The notes: a model not told the origin generated them from the sequence alone. 64,000 nucleotides of DNA from Spodoptera frugiperda (GCF_023101765.2 NC_064226.1:7122001-7186000); one strand, 5' to 3'. Positions 12,723-25,726 are shown, numbered from the stretch's first letter. Made by a program: numbers and translations.

Positions 12723-14118
12723 TCAGAGTACAATGCTGTTGTCCTTGTCCCAGCGATCACGGTGAGAATGAGGCGGGGTGTTCTCACAGTCTCCACTTAT
12801 TGCTGCAGCTTTAGAGATATTTTTCAAAGAAACACTACTTCCTGCAGGTCCCAAGTTAGGTTGCTTTGACAAACACTTAAGTCGAGGAATATGTGACACT
12901 CTCTTAGGAATTTTAGACAATACATTCTTCTGGTTCTTGGGGTCATACAAAGTATTTGCTGATTTAGATCTAGTGTGTCCAACATCAGCTTTGTTCTTCA
13001 TGCAGGACAATGGAGTCCGGGACCCGCTATTACTGGCAGACTTGGATTTCTTTGGTGTATCACTGAGTTTAGGGGTATCATCTTCATAGATAAGCAGCCC
13101 ATCATTCTTGTCTGATTTGATACCGGTTTGGCGCAGTTCTACATTTGTATTTTGTAGGACTTTGATCAAAGTATCATCGGACATGGTCTCAACATTTGAG
13201 ACATCTTCAACTTTAGCAACAACTATAGGAGTCCTCTCAATACCTATTGATGGAGACCTGGGATCATTGTCAAGAATCTGGAATACTGGAACATCAGCAT
13301 CATCTTCAATGCTATTTATAGTTTCTTCACTATCTTCAAATTTATCTTCATTTTCTACATAATCAAAGTTAGTTTCCAAAAATGTGGGTTTCTGTTGACA
13401 TTCATTAGATATGTTGCTCTCTATGGCTTCATTAGAAGCTGTGGATGAACCAAGGGGTTCTTCAGCATCTTTAATAGTGTCATCTAATGAAAAGTTATTA
13501 AATCCATCACATAAGTTCCGTGTGACCATTAATTCTGGACTCTTTTCACTGGCTTCAGCACAGCTATCACAACTGTCATCATTTTCAGCCCTTAGTACGG
13601 GACTGGCACAGTTATCACTTTGCAATCTTAGCAATTTCTTGTCATTAGGAACATCTTCTGTCTTTGAAATTATAATAGGCGTGCGTTCAAAGTCCTGAGT
13701 AGGGGATCGCGGGTCGTAGGATTGCAAGTGATTCTTTATAACAGCCGAGAGAATGGGATTATTGTGTATCAATTTTTCTTCGCCATTAGCGTTCTCGAAA
13801 GTCTTCCTCAGATCAACGTTTTTAGTAATGTTATGTTTACCGGTAGACTTGTTCTGGAATTGAAAAGGCCAAAGTTAGCTATTTATAAGTATCAGATGTT
13901 TGATCACAACAAAAAAAAAATGGAGGGAACTCGCATGTGTTATTTTAAGAATTTCAGATAATACTAAACAATAATGGTAGAATACTTACATGGAGAGGAG
14001 TCCGTGTGATTTCTGGTGTCGGAGATCTGGGATCAGAACTATCACCAGTGTTCAACTCCTTTTTTACCGAAGCAACTGTTGGTGCTTCATTACTGGGTTT
14101 ACTAGTATTGATACCCAT
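12723..14118 (-). CDS. CDCA3/Tome-1-like cell-division protein
   Basis: Two minus-strand exons, 14118-13990 and 13853-12723, join in phase 0 to give 419 residues. I recognise the CDCA3 (Tome-1, trigger of mitotic entry) family from its Cdk-site-like motif DPRSP(T/S)xxxxRTP(I/L). It occurs three times: DPRSPTPEITRTPL (residues 29-42), DPRSPTQDFERTPI (about 90-103) and DPRSPSIGIERTPI (about 240-253). Like the vertebrate protein it begins with MG plus a Ser/Thr-rich stretch (MGINTSKPSN, a possible N-myristoylation context) and is otherwise acidic and disordered. Vertebrate CDCA3 works in SCF-mediated Wee1 turnover and ends near a KEN box. Here the matching C-terminal spot reads DKDNSIVL, so the KEN is not conserved. 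It is longer than human CDCA3 (268 residues). Family confident, molecular role inferred. Confidence 0.8.
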
Positions 14119-15437
14119 TGTTTTAGTAAATAAAGTACTGTAATATATTTAGTGAAGTCCGCTACAATTTTACTAAACCAAAGTAAACATTTTAATCTCG
14201 CAATTAAGTCGTTTCGACAAATTACTTCTTTTTTTCTTTGAACAATCCGGTTGACGAACTCAAAACATCTAACGGCCGCAAATGTCACACCACGAATTCT
14301 ATTTTTAAAAATGTTTCATTCGGAAACAACAAGAATGGGATCAACCGATCATTTCGAAAATTCGGATACATTTGAACTTTTATTATATAATATGATTTGA
14401 TTATTATTTAGTAAAGTTTATGAACATGTTGAATAATTTTATGTAATAAACTTATTATAATTTATTAAAATACTTCACTACCTTTTTATTTTTAAACTGA
14501 ATAATTATTTTGATTCTGAACGAAATCATAGTTAATTGTTTGCCAGACTAAAAAATTCTTCATACCGCTAATTTTAGTAAAGTAGTGGTTTTGGTGGTGG
14601 TCATAATAAAATTATTAAAGCATTTTGAAAAAGAGGAAAAAAGCTATAACAAATTATTATGCTGTTTTCACAGATTTTGTTATTTTAAGAATTTTACCTG
14701 TAATGTTTGTGCACAACTTCAACTTAGAAGAAAAAGTATGCATTAAGTAAAGGTTTGCCTAAAATTACTAATTTTATTTGTAAAATTGTTTTATAGAAGA
14801 GTATTTCGGAATCTTTTCTGAAGTTCGGAATGGGAACGTTATTCTAGCGGCGCCACTGTGCTTTAGTTCTGTTCCTCTTTCTTCGCGCGTTCCTTTAAAT
14901 TTTGATACCCTACTACATTTTGTTTAAGCTTCAGCTTTAGTCTACGTACTGGACCCTGCTGATTATTTGAATACACTTTTTTAATTTAATAAATGTTTGT
15001 CTTTTTTTGCTCACTTAAAACAAGGAACTACAAGATTCGATATTTATGTTCGAGTAGATGCGTAAGTTTGGTACCTAAAGCAATTAAAATAAAACAATAA
15101 TTATAATTTTAAATCATTTATTTTATTAAGTTGGTACTTTTAATGAGTATCACATAAAAATATTTCTACAAGAAACATGTTCATGGTAAAGTAATAAAAT
15201 TATTCAAAAAAGGTACCTATATAAAATTTATTATTTCTTAATAACATATTCTTAGTTCCATTAATTAAGTAATTACGTAGCTGTATCGAACTTTATACAT
15301 AGGTAGGTACAATACTAACAATACAAACACTTCACATCATTATTAAATATGGCACGCCCAATATTCAAAGACATATTACTAGTAACCTAACCTACTTAAT
15401 CTAATCATAAAGTTAAATAATTAAGATTTAATTATTT
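14119..15437. other. Intergenic, nothing coding seen
   Basis: AT-rich sequence between the Tome-1-like start and the last exon of the sushi-domain gene. No exon or recognisable repeat stands out. Confidence 0.4.
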
Positions 15438-18400
15438 CTATTTCCCGCGCCTAGGCGAGCATCCTAGATGGTAAGTCCAAGAACCACGTCTGCACACTGC
15501 CATAGACCGGCTGGTCCATTTCCAGCCGCGTGCACACCGGACTCGGCAAATGGCGCCATCATTGAGCCCCCAACCATTCGGTGACGTCATACCTTTGCAA
15601 CTGACTCGACCATGTTCAGGGGGCGGCGGTGGCTGACACCACGTGCGAGCTGCAATGCATAAACACAATATATTTTGTAAACACTGAAATATGACTTAGG
15701 TACTGAAGTCGCATTCCTTTCCGCAAAGGAGCGTAAACAATCAGAATTTTCCGCAGCGCCGTCATGTTATGAAATCTATCGTTTATTAGCGGAAAAATGA
15801 GCACATAGTCAAGAATAGCAGGAATATGTTACTTACGACTAGGTACCACTTCATTTGTCGTTTTGTCAAATAAATTCGGTTCATATGAACAATATATAGT
15901 GGATAGAAAGCTTAAACGTTAACAAATAATGTGGCACAATATCAGATATTATTTTGTTTTTGGCAAGTCTTACAGTAATCCGTACACCTACCTGTACCTG
16001 TTTCGAATAAATAATAATTTATCAGAGATACCTACTTACTAAACTAAACGTTTGACTACTTCCTAGATAATATTTTGGCTCATTTTACAACTGAGATTTG
16101 CATCTAAACAGTTGCATCCATAATGCCGACTTAATTGTTGCAATATGCAAAGTGCACGTGGTGTGAATCATGGTGATAAAAGAACATCTAAATGTCCCAC
16201 GGCCTTGCTGTGCGTTGTGACTCGGCGGTAATGTTCATAGTAAAGATATTCCCTTTGTTTTTCTGATGCGTCTGTACAATCTAATTAATTTAATTTAACA
16301 AAGTGTGTAAAATGATTAATGACTTACTGTTGCAGACTGGCAAATGTCCCGACCACCTCATGTCGTCACCACATGTTAGTGTCCTTTGTCCTCGTAATTC
16401 AGCTTTAGGATCGCGACATGTAAAGTTGCACACTTTATTTTCAGCTCCACAATGAGGCACTAAATACTTGGGTACCGTACAAGATTGTACCAGAACATGT
16501 ATCTGCATTTTACATGTTTGGAGAATCTGGAACACACAGATTATTACATTTATTAAAAGATGTGAAAATTTATTGTAACGACTTTCATACACAAAAATAA
16601 ACTGACTTCGTCTTTATGCATGATTCGTCCGACGATCATGTGTGAGCCCTCTTTCAGTAAAGAACCGAATTTAGGCCCGTACATGTGGACGAAACGGACA
16701 TATCTAGGGGCCTTTCGTCCAGAACATGACAATAGCCTCGGGTGTTGTAACACTGCACGATCAACACCAGGTTTTGTAATCAAGGTTCTGTCAGGAGGAC
16801 ACCGCACGCAGATATCTGAAAGCATTTTCATTTAATTTTTACAAACTGAGACCTTGAAACAAAAGTAATTAGGTATGAAATGTGTTAACAACAAAAACCT
16901 TCATAGATGCTATTTTGCTCATTATCTCGCATGCGAATTGGCACCGATCTTCTACGATTGACTTCGTCGGCGCGCACTACTCCCCGTCCGAGGTAGATGG
17001 AAGATACTTCATTGCTCAAGTTCTTCCTATTAGTTTCTTTAATATATGCATCAGACTGATAGAAGAGCCGCGGGTCTTCTCTTGGTTGGTACACTTTACC
17101 CGCCTTCTCTTCGGTAAGTGGCGCGGTATCGTACCGAAAGTGCACCGACGGCCGTAACTTGGTGAACCGGCTGCTATAATAGTCATAATCATTTCTTCTG
17201 TTGTGATCTGTTATTATGGAACGACGACTGTGATAATTTGCTGGTCGATTGTGAAACCCTTCTTTCGGTAAAAGTCGTATTCTGAAAATCGGAGACGATA
17301 GTTAATTTTAAACGATGCATGATTTATCACGTGCGTGCGAGGTGTGAGTTTGCTAATGAGGAGTGTAAATAAAAAGTACATTGCTACACCAAGGTTTCAA
17401 AATTTTAAATATTTACATGAAGGAAACAGAAGTATTCTCAACAAGAAAACTGGGGCTTGTAATCAGTCCATGGGCTAGGCCTAAGAATTATTATGCTATT
17501 CCTAATATCTATTCTTAGGAATCGAATTGATGTAAGGTTATTTGCTATTTCAGGAAGCCCTTGTTAGAGTCTGCGGATTAAATATTTGGGCAGTCATTCA
17601 TCGATGGTTTAATGTTGGTAATAACTTACAGCTGTTATTACTTCGTAGACCAATTCCGAAGGTTATTAGAAACAATTCTAAAAAAAAAATATTCAAGACT
17701 ATTTCCAAATCAAAATGTATATCTAGGTATATCGAATATTTTTCGTTCCTGCACCCCAGTGCAAAAATAGTGAGGAGCTACAAACGCAAATGATTTTTTA
17801 ATATCAAAACAAGTCGATCACATTATGAATGGATCTTATAAAATATTATGGTTCATAGTTTGAGTATAGTGCCAAAATATCTGCGTCAATTCACTAACCT
17901 GTTGATGTCTATGTCCGGCTGGCGGGCTCTCAGTGTTCCTAGAAAAAAGTACATAAAATGTTACGACGATTTTATTTACAAACAACTAAATCCAATAAAA
18001 CCCAGACTTCCTTATTATATACGAAGGAAAACATTTTTAGGAAAATATAAAAATGTTTTCTAGATTATATTGGATTCTTTAAATACGCAGAACTTTAAAG
18101 AAAAGATTTAATGTGTAAAAGATATTAGGTACTAAGTAAACAAAGTTTATTTAACAACAAGCTGATGCCGGTAGCTTCGCTTCCGTGAAATTACAGACTT
18201 TGTGACTTCATTTTCTAAAATAAAAAGTAGCCTAATTTACTCCATAGTACATCAGCTACCTCCCAGTAAATGTACCGTCAGAATCAGTTCAGCCATTTCA
18301 GAGATTAGCCGGAACAAAGAGACAACCAAAAATTTTAAAAAATATATTAATCTACTACATACGAAATAGCGGTTATATCTTACAAACAGACACTCTAATT

Positions 18401-21400
18401 TTATTTATTAGTCTAGAGTACTAAGTAGCTTGTTTAGACCGATCTGTTATACAAGAGTACATTTACCTACATGTTTTAGTTTACTATGTCATAACGTAAG
18501 GGATATGCAGAACTGTACATTACAATGTAACAACACCCATTTTTCATCAGTTATGTTTTGAATCATATTTCTTAGGGATGAGGTCATTGAAATACACCGG
18601 GCACAGTTCCAGACTCCATGATAATACTGAATACAGAATTTTCGAAAAATAGAAGATCCCCAGTATTATATTCCCACTGCTGACCGAAGGCCTATCGTCG
18701 CATATAGAAAGTTTGAGCATTAATCACCACGCTTGCTCAATGCGGGTTAGCGATTTTAAACTTATAATTTGAAATAGTAAGCCCAGGTTACCTCACGATG
18801 TTTTCCTTCACCGTATGTCAGTGGCATCTAAATAATTTTGGAAAGTACATATAACTCTGAAAAAGTCACATTGGTACTTGCCGTGTTAAGTCTAAAACCT
18901 CCGGGCCACCATGTCTATACAGCAAGCCGGCACACAATTTTATTTATTAATATTTTATTAGATTTACGCAGATGTCTTAGTTAGTAGGTAATATTAATAA
19001 TATGTACATATGTAAGACATTTCATCGACAACAAGATGAGATGTGAAGTATCTGGCACTAGTCCCACATTCCAATGCATTTGCAGGTACATATTTGATTT
19101 TTGTTTGATATTATTTGTGTAAACATGGATCTGGAATGACGTAGGTACTCGCTGGAGCTAGGAATAAATCACTTCATCATTATGTTGGGACGGCGAAAAG
19201 GTGACTTTGGATTAGCAACAAATCGTAACTATTCCACATTAGATATGGTTCGCTGCATGGAGAACTTTCAAACGTTTAGACCGCATTTTTGTTGGAGATG
19301 TTCTTCAAAGGTTCCCTTTATTTGACAGGTACTAAAAGTAGTAATAATAAAAGTCCCATTGTAATAGAAAGAGAGGTTGTGAAACGAAACTAATGTATAT
19401 TCTTTTTATCTATAAGTAGAGAACCTTCTCTCTACTATTGTTCAGTTAGGGAAATCTTGTGGTTGATATTATTATGATTATGCGATGGGTAACACCTGCT
19501 GAATGCAGTAAGATTAGTCCTGTGAATAACTCAGCAAAGGATGGGGTCAAGCTTTTCTTCACGTTAACCGTCAGGTCGGTCAGTGGTACAGGCACACTGG
19601 CATGACGCATAGCGGAGGATTTCCTTTCAACTGTTTTCTATCGGCAGTTACTTAATAGTTTAAATGCCATTTCGGGAAGTTCAGTATCATCTTTGTTCTC
19701 AAACTACAAATTACGCATCTCAACTGACGTCATAAGGATTTATCAAATCGTAAAGCAATATTTGAGACACTGTAATACACGCTTTGTAAGTGGGAGCAAT
19801 AAATTATATATTAATAGACCACCCGGACTCTGTGTTGAAACTATTGACAGTAGAATAGTGAAGCCGCTATCTATAGGACAGCTTCCAATAATTTATCAAA
19901 CTATTGAAGATGTGCCGAACAATCCTTTTAAGGTTTGGCAGTTCAGAGATTACGTACATGAATTCGAGGAACTGCTTAAACGGCTGCTGTTCTAGGAGAT
20001 TGAAATAAGTATAAGCGTTTAAAAGGCTTTCTGTAGCTTTGGCCAAAGTAGGAGTAGAATCGGGGTGGTTTTTAATCAGTCAGTCTGACACTGGCTCTAG
20101 CTTCACCCAAGCCAGGAGAAGCCATTGGATGATTATCCCCTTCAAACAAAAGGTTTTAACGATTTAAAATTTTGAAGTTGATGCAGCGGATTGCAGTTTC
20201 AATTCAATTAATTCACTAAATTCTTTACAAGAAGGTATTTTCTGTAACCCCGAAATTGTAGACACAGGTCAAATTGTATAAGCTTACTTAACTCGGTACA
20301 TGCTGGGAACTTAATCTGATGAGGCGCGCGCGGAACGCAACGCGCCGCACGACCCCTAGCCAACCCCTGACAAGGCAGCAGGTATTTTTAATACTTAATT
20401 TATTTACTCTTGTCATTGGCAACTAATGCGTTTCATTCTTGTTATTTCCTAGTATTTGTAGTAATTAGCTAATGGCGCCTATACCATGGCGCCTATACCT
20501 AAGTACCTGATACTTTAGTTTACCTGTAGGTAATCATAATTCCAACCTAACAGGTAAAGTAGCTGAATACATAACATAGACATAAAGACACTGGACCACT
20601 CTAGTCCATAGGCAGTATCATTCTTAATACACACATTAATGTGAACATTACCATTAAAGAACTTCTATAAATGCAAATTGATAAGCTACAGTCAAGTATT
20701 AGGAAGCATTTGATACACGTATTTAAATTATAAGTGTATATTATTCCTACGCAATTGCATTCAAATCGTTTGCAAAATGATCCTTATGTACTTACTAAGT
20801 ATAATTCAGTATTAAGTCGTCATATGAATGTGTTTTATGTTTCTATCTCCTTTGAATGATGTCATGTATAAAATAATAGTTGATGATCTAAAAGTATGAT
20901 TCTGTTTGTTTTCTGCCTCGTATTTAATTGATCGTAGATATTCTAAGCACTGTGTCTCTACTTGAAGGTATCTTGATCATATTATTATGAAGTGTGGTTG
21001 ACATTTTCAAGACTTAAAGCTCCACAGGCCAAAAAATAGATGATCCAACTGAATCGTCACTTTTGCCCGATCCGAATCATACGATGGTTGCAAGGCTAAT
21101 TGATCTACACGACATTTTTTGTGATATTATTTTATATACATACTAGCAACCCGTCCCAGCTTCGCATGGGTGTAATGGTGACATATTAAACATCTCTTGA
21201 ATCACTACCTATTAAAAAAACCACATCAAATCCGTTGCGTAGTTTTAAAGATTTAAGCATACAAAAGGACATAGGGACAGAGAAAGCGACTTTGTTTTAT
21301 ACCATGTAGTGATTCGGAACCACCGAATTTATTTTCATCGAATGATGTATATAGCTCAATATCGCAAAAAAATGTCTTCTTAGATCAATTAGCCTCCTAA

Positions 21401-23497
21401 TCGTCGAATGGTGTGTTCAGCGATTTGTCGCACATTTTTAATGGAGACTTCCCAACCCAAGAAAAGGTGATGTTTTGTTGCGTTGTCTATCTAATTTCTG
21501 CTTTAAGAACTGGCGTTATAAATTGATTTAAGATTCAGCATATCAATTAAAAACAACTTAAAATTGTTATTTAAGGAAGTCTAATTTTGCGTATTGATAT
21601 AACTTCCATTAGTTGAAAAAGTTCAAGCACGTCGCTATGTCATGTCTAGAAGAGTTTTTACAATTGCTTCAAAAAACTTCAATTCAATCAAAATTACATC
21701 TTATTAAAACGAATCATACCGTTCGTTTTTCTTTGATAGTTTGTTTAATTTTGTATAACTATGAAGAGGTTAGTTAGTGGCTCTTATGATGATACAAGTA
21801 CCTACAATGTCAATTCAGAAACCGACTAGTCATTGGATTAGTCAACACTTTTTGTGCAGTATTTTAATTTAGAGCTGTTAGATCTATTTGTTATTCATAT
21901 TATATCATTGCCTTGTATGAGTATCATAGGTGGAATTCATTAATTATAAGTACGTTACGTATAATAAATAGTAGTTATCAAAAGAATGCATGTAACTACT
22001 CAGAGTTAAATCAGCATCAAGGTATTTGTCTTTATGATTTTCAAAATGTATTGAACTGTATCGTCACACCTTTATCCCCGAAGGAGTAGGCAGGGGTGCA
22101 CATTACGTAACGTACTTAATGCCATTGTACAATGTAAACCCACTTTTCACTATTTGTGTTATAAAGTCCCATGTAATAGGGGTGAGCCTTTTACCATTAT
22201 ACTGGACAATAATAATTCCAGATTCCGTGCTACTACTGATAAATAAAAAACCCTTAGTGATTTGCCCGATGCGGAAATCGAACCCAAGACCCCTGACCAA
22301 ACAGTCGTACTTAACCAACGAGACAATGATTTGTGTATTTGAAAAATGATGTATTGACAAACTACCAATAAATATGTCAATCATCATCAGTATATAATTT
22401 TAAAAAACACCTTTAAATTAATTCGCTCTTGAAACATATTTGCCTGACGAGGGCACATCAAAAATTATATCAATGACGTTATGCACACACTGTCGACCCA
22501 AATTACCATCCTTACTAGCACATAGTGATAATTTATTACGCGTCGCAAATGAATTTATAGTATTTTGCCCTGAACTTGACCAGTCAAACCAGTAGCCATC
22601 TTGCGACGGTGATTTCTCATTTTAAAACGTTATCTTCATATTTATTAGGTCAGGGAGACAATTTGTTAGGTAAGATTTATGTCTAGACAAGATTCAGGGG
22701 ACCTACTCCGGTTCTCAAATCTGAAGTTTCGTTTAATTTTATATATCGTTTAATATAATTACTTGAAATAACGTTTTATTTTTAATTTCGTATCAAAGTT
22801 ATTTATTTATCTTCATTTCATTCGTTCATTTTTGTCAAAGTACGCAATAAATAGAATTGTAGTATACAATCTGCGAAGTTTCGGACGAAACTTCGTTTTT
22901 CTTTAAATTAGAGTAGGCCCACAGTTCTCTCTGCAGTGTTATTAAAAGAAAGGGCAATCAACTGTTTTGTTTTTGAAAAATATAATGTATTTTTTGCATC
23001 TTTTGGCTGTGTATTTGATTAATGGTGGATACAATCTTTGATAGTTTGCAGCTTTAATGCAATGATGTATTTATGTTCATGATTTTTAAGTGAAAACAGA
23101 GACATGTTTTGCATTCACTGTGACTGTAATGTAGATCATTTTAAATTCTGAGACAAACATGTTATTATCATTTGAGAATTTTCCACACATTCATGTTTGT
23201 TTTCTTTTTAATTGAGGACCAAAATATTTATTACGCTATGTGATGAATGATCGATTGATTTATAAATAGCAATCAAAGGGATTGCAGTGTGTGCTTCCGG
23301 GTTACGGCGTATGATAAAATATAATATTATGAATCATCTGTTTAATTAAATGTTTTTCTATCAAATATCTATCGATATATGAGGGGTTAGTAGTCACACT
23401 CACTTTTAAAATTATAATGCAAAATTTTAAATATTTATAAATAAAAAAAAAACTTACCAATCAAATTAAAAATTAGAAAGATAAACACAATTGACAT
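15438..23497 (-). CDS. Secreted HYR and sushi (CCP) domain protein
   Basis: Six minus-strand exons with clean GT-AG borders join in phase: 23497-23458, 17938-17899, 17281-16899, 16815-16607, 16526-16328 and 15649-15438, giving 360 residues. Exon 1 encodes a hydrophobic signal peptide (MSIVFIFLIFNLIG). Exon 2 is a 40-nt microexon, and exon 3 a basic Arg/Tyr-rich linker without cysteines. Exon 4 opens with CVRCPPDRT and continues into exon 5; spacing and the GPKFGSLLKEGSHMIVGR segment match an HYR domain (about residues 157-238). Two complement-control (sushi) modules follow, about 239-288 (ending MRWSGHLPVC) and 293-350 (ending GSWTYHLGC). HYR plus sushi also occurs in SRPX-type proteins; such proteins are extracellular adhesion or matrix factors. 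I cannot name an orthologue. The first intron is about 5.5 kb and repeat-rich. Confidence 0.8.
17542..17793 (+). CDS. Uncertain reading frame opposite the sushi gene
   Basis: A reading frame open directly after a good acceptor (TTTGCTATTTCAG, ending 17553) runs to a stop at 17793: EALVRVCGLNIWAVIHRWF and onward, ending IVRSYKRK. It lies in the sushi gene's second intron on the other strand, is AT-rich with many Lys and Asn codons, and matches nothing I know. It could be chance. Confidence 0.15.
   Translation: MLFQEALVRVCGLNIWAVIHRWFNVGNNLQLLLLRRPIPKVIRNNSKKKIFKTISKSKCISRYIEYFSFLHPSAKIVRSYKRK
18165..18335 (+). mobile_element. LINE-like 3' tail remnant
   Basis: Contains phrases typical of dispersed insect non-LTR 3' regions (GTAGCTTCGCTTCCGTG, AAAAAGTAGCCTA, CAGTTCAGCCATTTCAGAG). 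Similar tails recur at 21.14, 42.2 and 47.9 kb. Non-coding. Confidence 0.4.
18690..18850. repeat. Dispersed repeat, copy 1
   Basis: Shares long near-identical blocks with 59870-60000: GTTTGAGCATTAATCACCAC, CTTGCTCAATGCG and the CGATnTTTTCCTTC(A/G)CCGT end. Two copies in one window show an interspersed family. Confidence 0.6.
19182..19995 (+). CDS. Possible small gene nested in the sushi gene's first intron
   Basis: A strong polypyrimidine acceptor (CTGTTTTCTATCGGCAG, ending 19656) is followed by an exon open in phase 0 from 19657 to the stop at 19995. It encodes about 112 residues, including DVIRIYQIVKQYLRHC, ETIDSRIVKPLSIGQLPI and FRDYVHEFEELLKRLLF. Upstream, ATG at 19182 opens MLGRRKGDFGLATNRNYSTL, ending near 19325, but no consensus donor links the two. 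Codon use in the second exon looks coding (amphipathic, Glu/Leu-rich C terminus). I recognise no family. The gene would run opposite to its host. Confidence 0.3.
20041..20155 (+). repeat. Dispersed noctuid-type repeat fragment
   Basis: Contains GGAGTAGAATCGGGGTGGTT and GCCATTGGATGATTATCCCC, matching the family seen at 49.9, 53.7, 54.5 and 57.8 kb. Confidence 0.5.
21138..21310 (+). mobile_element. LINE-like 3' tail remnant
   Basis: ACTAGCAACCCGTCCCAGCT followed by CAAATCCGTTGCGTAGTTTT and GGGACAGAGAAAGCGACTTT is a recurrent tail of insect non-LTR elements and their derivatives. Non-coding fragment. Confidence 0.5.
22080..22345 (-). mobile_element. tRNA-headed SINE-like repeat, second family
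   Basis: On minus, the head has a B-box-like GGGTTCGATTTCCGC preceded by a tRNA-like half. The far end contains a block (TTATCCCCGAAGGAGTAGGC) found again at about 56995-57075. Reading frames across it are incidental. Confidence 0.5.
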
Positions 23498-24344
23498 CTT
23501 GAGGCAAACATTCGTGAATCAATTATAAAAAAAAATAACAAAATTTAAAATTGAATAAAATATATCACACAAAAAAAATAATATGCACAAAAATTCGCAC
23601 GTATGTGTACGACGGTAGTGTTGTAGCCAAAACGCACAAAGGCAAGTGAACGCGAAAAGCGCGCGAAAACCACTAGTGTTGGAAGCTCACCGCGTACGAG
23701 AGCGTGGGTGGAGACTCGGAGAGCTCACACATGCCAGAATACTATTAGAAGTTTATAAACAGGTTATTGAAGTTCACAAATCATGTTCTGCATACTTGCG
23801 AATTGATATCAATGTCACTGTTACTTTTGTTACGCGAAACTACCGAAATTACATTAGCATCTGCGTTAGTTAGCATAAGAACCAAAAGTTCATAATTACA
23901 TTGATTTAACCATTAACACGTTTGTTAGATCATGCTTAAATAACCTTTTTGCGAAGTCTGATGTTTTAAAACTGAATCTGGGCCAAACGTTTTAATGTAT
24001 AAAAATAAAAAGCAGGATTTTTATAATATTTCTTTTATTGGACAATACAGTTTACGATTCACAAATAATGATGACGCCACGATTTCACTACCACGAACTC
24101 ACAAAAACGAGTGTTTGTGCCTTGTCTCAAAGCTTCGCGACAGCTTTGAGTCAAAGGGACAAAATTATCTTTTCTGAAAACCACACTGCAAATTCTTCTC
24201 ATAGGTTTTAAAACAACAACAACGTCAATTTCGCGGAGTTTCAAAGATATGCTCGTAAAATGACTAGTTAAAAACTATGATTTTGATAAAATTTACGTCT
24301 TTGTTTTAAAACCTTTGTGAAAAACTCATGAACATTGTAGCAGA

Positions 24345-25272
24345 TCAGACGTGTTTATTGCAAGTGTGGTAGCAGCAGGGATGGTACGGTGGGTTGGGGC
24401 AGGTGAAGGCTTGGCAGGGTGGTACACAGGGGCAGCACTCGCCAGGGTACCACACTGTGCGCGCGTACCGTCCGCTTGGCCTCGTGCAGGCACCGTGGTT
24501 GAAGCAGTGCGCTTTGCAGGGGAAGTCGTAGCAACACGGTCTATAACAATAAAATATGTAGATTTCAGGGATTTGGATATAGGTACCATTAAAATTCTAT
24601 CCAAACTCAAGAATTTTAGTTGATCGGTTGATCAGATCTAAAGCTGAAACAGTCACAAATATCGATCTCTAAATAACAACTAACCTATTTAACAAATCTT
24701 AAACGGGCCATTACAGTAGCACCGTGGTACCGGACTAACTTTGTTTCGGTCAGTTTCAAGATTTCGCACGCTCATTAATATTTGACAGTCTATAATGTTT
24801 CAAGGGATTTTCTAGCTCACCTGGTCGTTTAATGAGCGCGGTTATACGTTTTAAACCTGTTTTTAAGATACATGAGATAATACTTAACACTAAACTTGAT
24901 AATACAGTACAGTAGATACAATCATGAAAATATCGGAACACTGAAGTCCGGCGCGTCCCAGGGACATGAATGACTGTCTTGGATCCCACAACGAAATAAA
25001 TCAGAAGATATTATTAGGGCAGAAGAAAGAGAAAATGATAGTTTACACTTAAGATATAACATAATATGTACTTGAGTTGTATTGGATGTTTACCTTTCCA
25101 TTGGAGCGTTACTTGGACAGCCCCAATAGTAACCAGGGCATTCTCTTTGAAAAGGCTGTGGTCTCGGTTGTCCACAACGTGGCCTTTTGTAGTAGATGCT
25201 GGGCTCTCCTCGGACGCAGCCGTACCTAGCTGGTGGACGGCAGCATTCAAACCCACGGGGCAGCACTGACAT
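24345..25272 (-). CDS. Cys-rich small protein, sperm-cluster type (1)
   Basis: Two exons, 25272-25094 and 24540-24345, join across AG|A to give 124 residues (MSVLPRGFECCRPPARYGC and onward, ending CCYHTCNKHV). Cysteines are spread through the chain, often as CC or CxxC (PCCYDFPCKAHC, GECCPCVPPC), with many Pro, Tyr and Arg. There is no signal peptide. The product is not a known enzyme. Composition and neighbours suggest a disulphide-linked structural protein, possibly of sperm. The first exon stays open up to a good acceptor at 25335, so an upstream coding exon is possible; ATG at 25272 has a favourable ACAAAAATG context. An AATAAA lies inside the last codons, just before the stop. Confidence 0.7.
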
Positions 25273-25726
25273 TTTTGTGAATCGTAACCCTGCTCGTTTT
25301 GCTTTGCGACTTGCAAAGTTTTCTTGGATTATCTGCAAATGGCAATAAGATTCTTAATTTATACGAATTAGATGCCATGAAACGTAAGACTGATCTAAAC
25401 AAGTTCTTTGGGTCTTTTGGGACTTTTGAAGTCCTTAGCCCACACAAGAACTATGGATAATTACGTATTTTACAAAGAAAATAAAATACCTTATCCACCG
25501 AGTTGGTGGCTAAAAAGTAATATATTTGAAACACTACTTTATACCTAAGTATACCTACGAAGTAATCAAACCATCCTATTTTTCTAGTGCCTCGATGTAA
25601 AAATGCGGTCAGTAGTTTCAGCCTACTTTGATATCTGGCTTCAGTATCAGTAGGTAGGTGCTGACTAAGATCTGAATGTTTCACCAGTACAGCGGTACCT
25701 ACTTAGCGTATATCAGTATCAAACAT

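Noticed and set aside
17848..18063. 71-codon plus frame opposite the sushi microexon
   Set aside because: It overlaps a microexon with excellent splice sites on the other strand and resembles no family. Most likely chance.
24351..24623. Plus-strand frame over gene 1 exon 2
   Set aside because: It is antisense to the Cys-rich exon, with no splice support.
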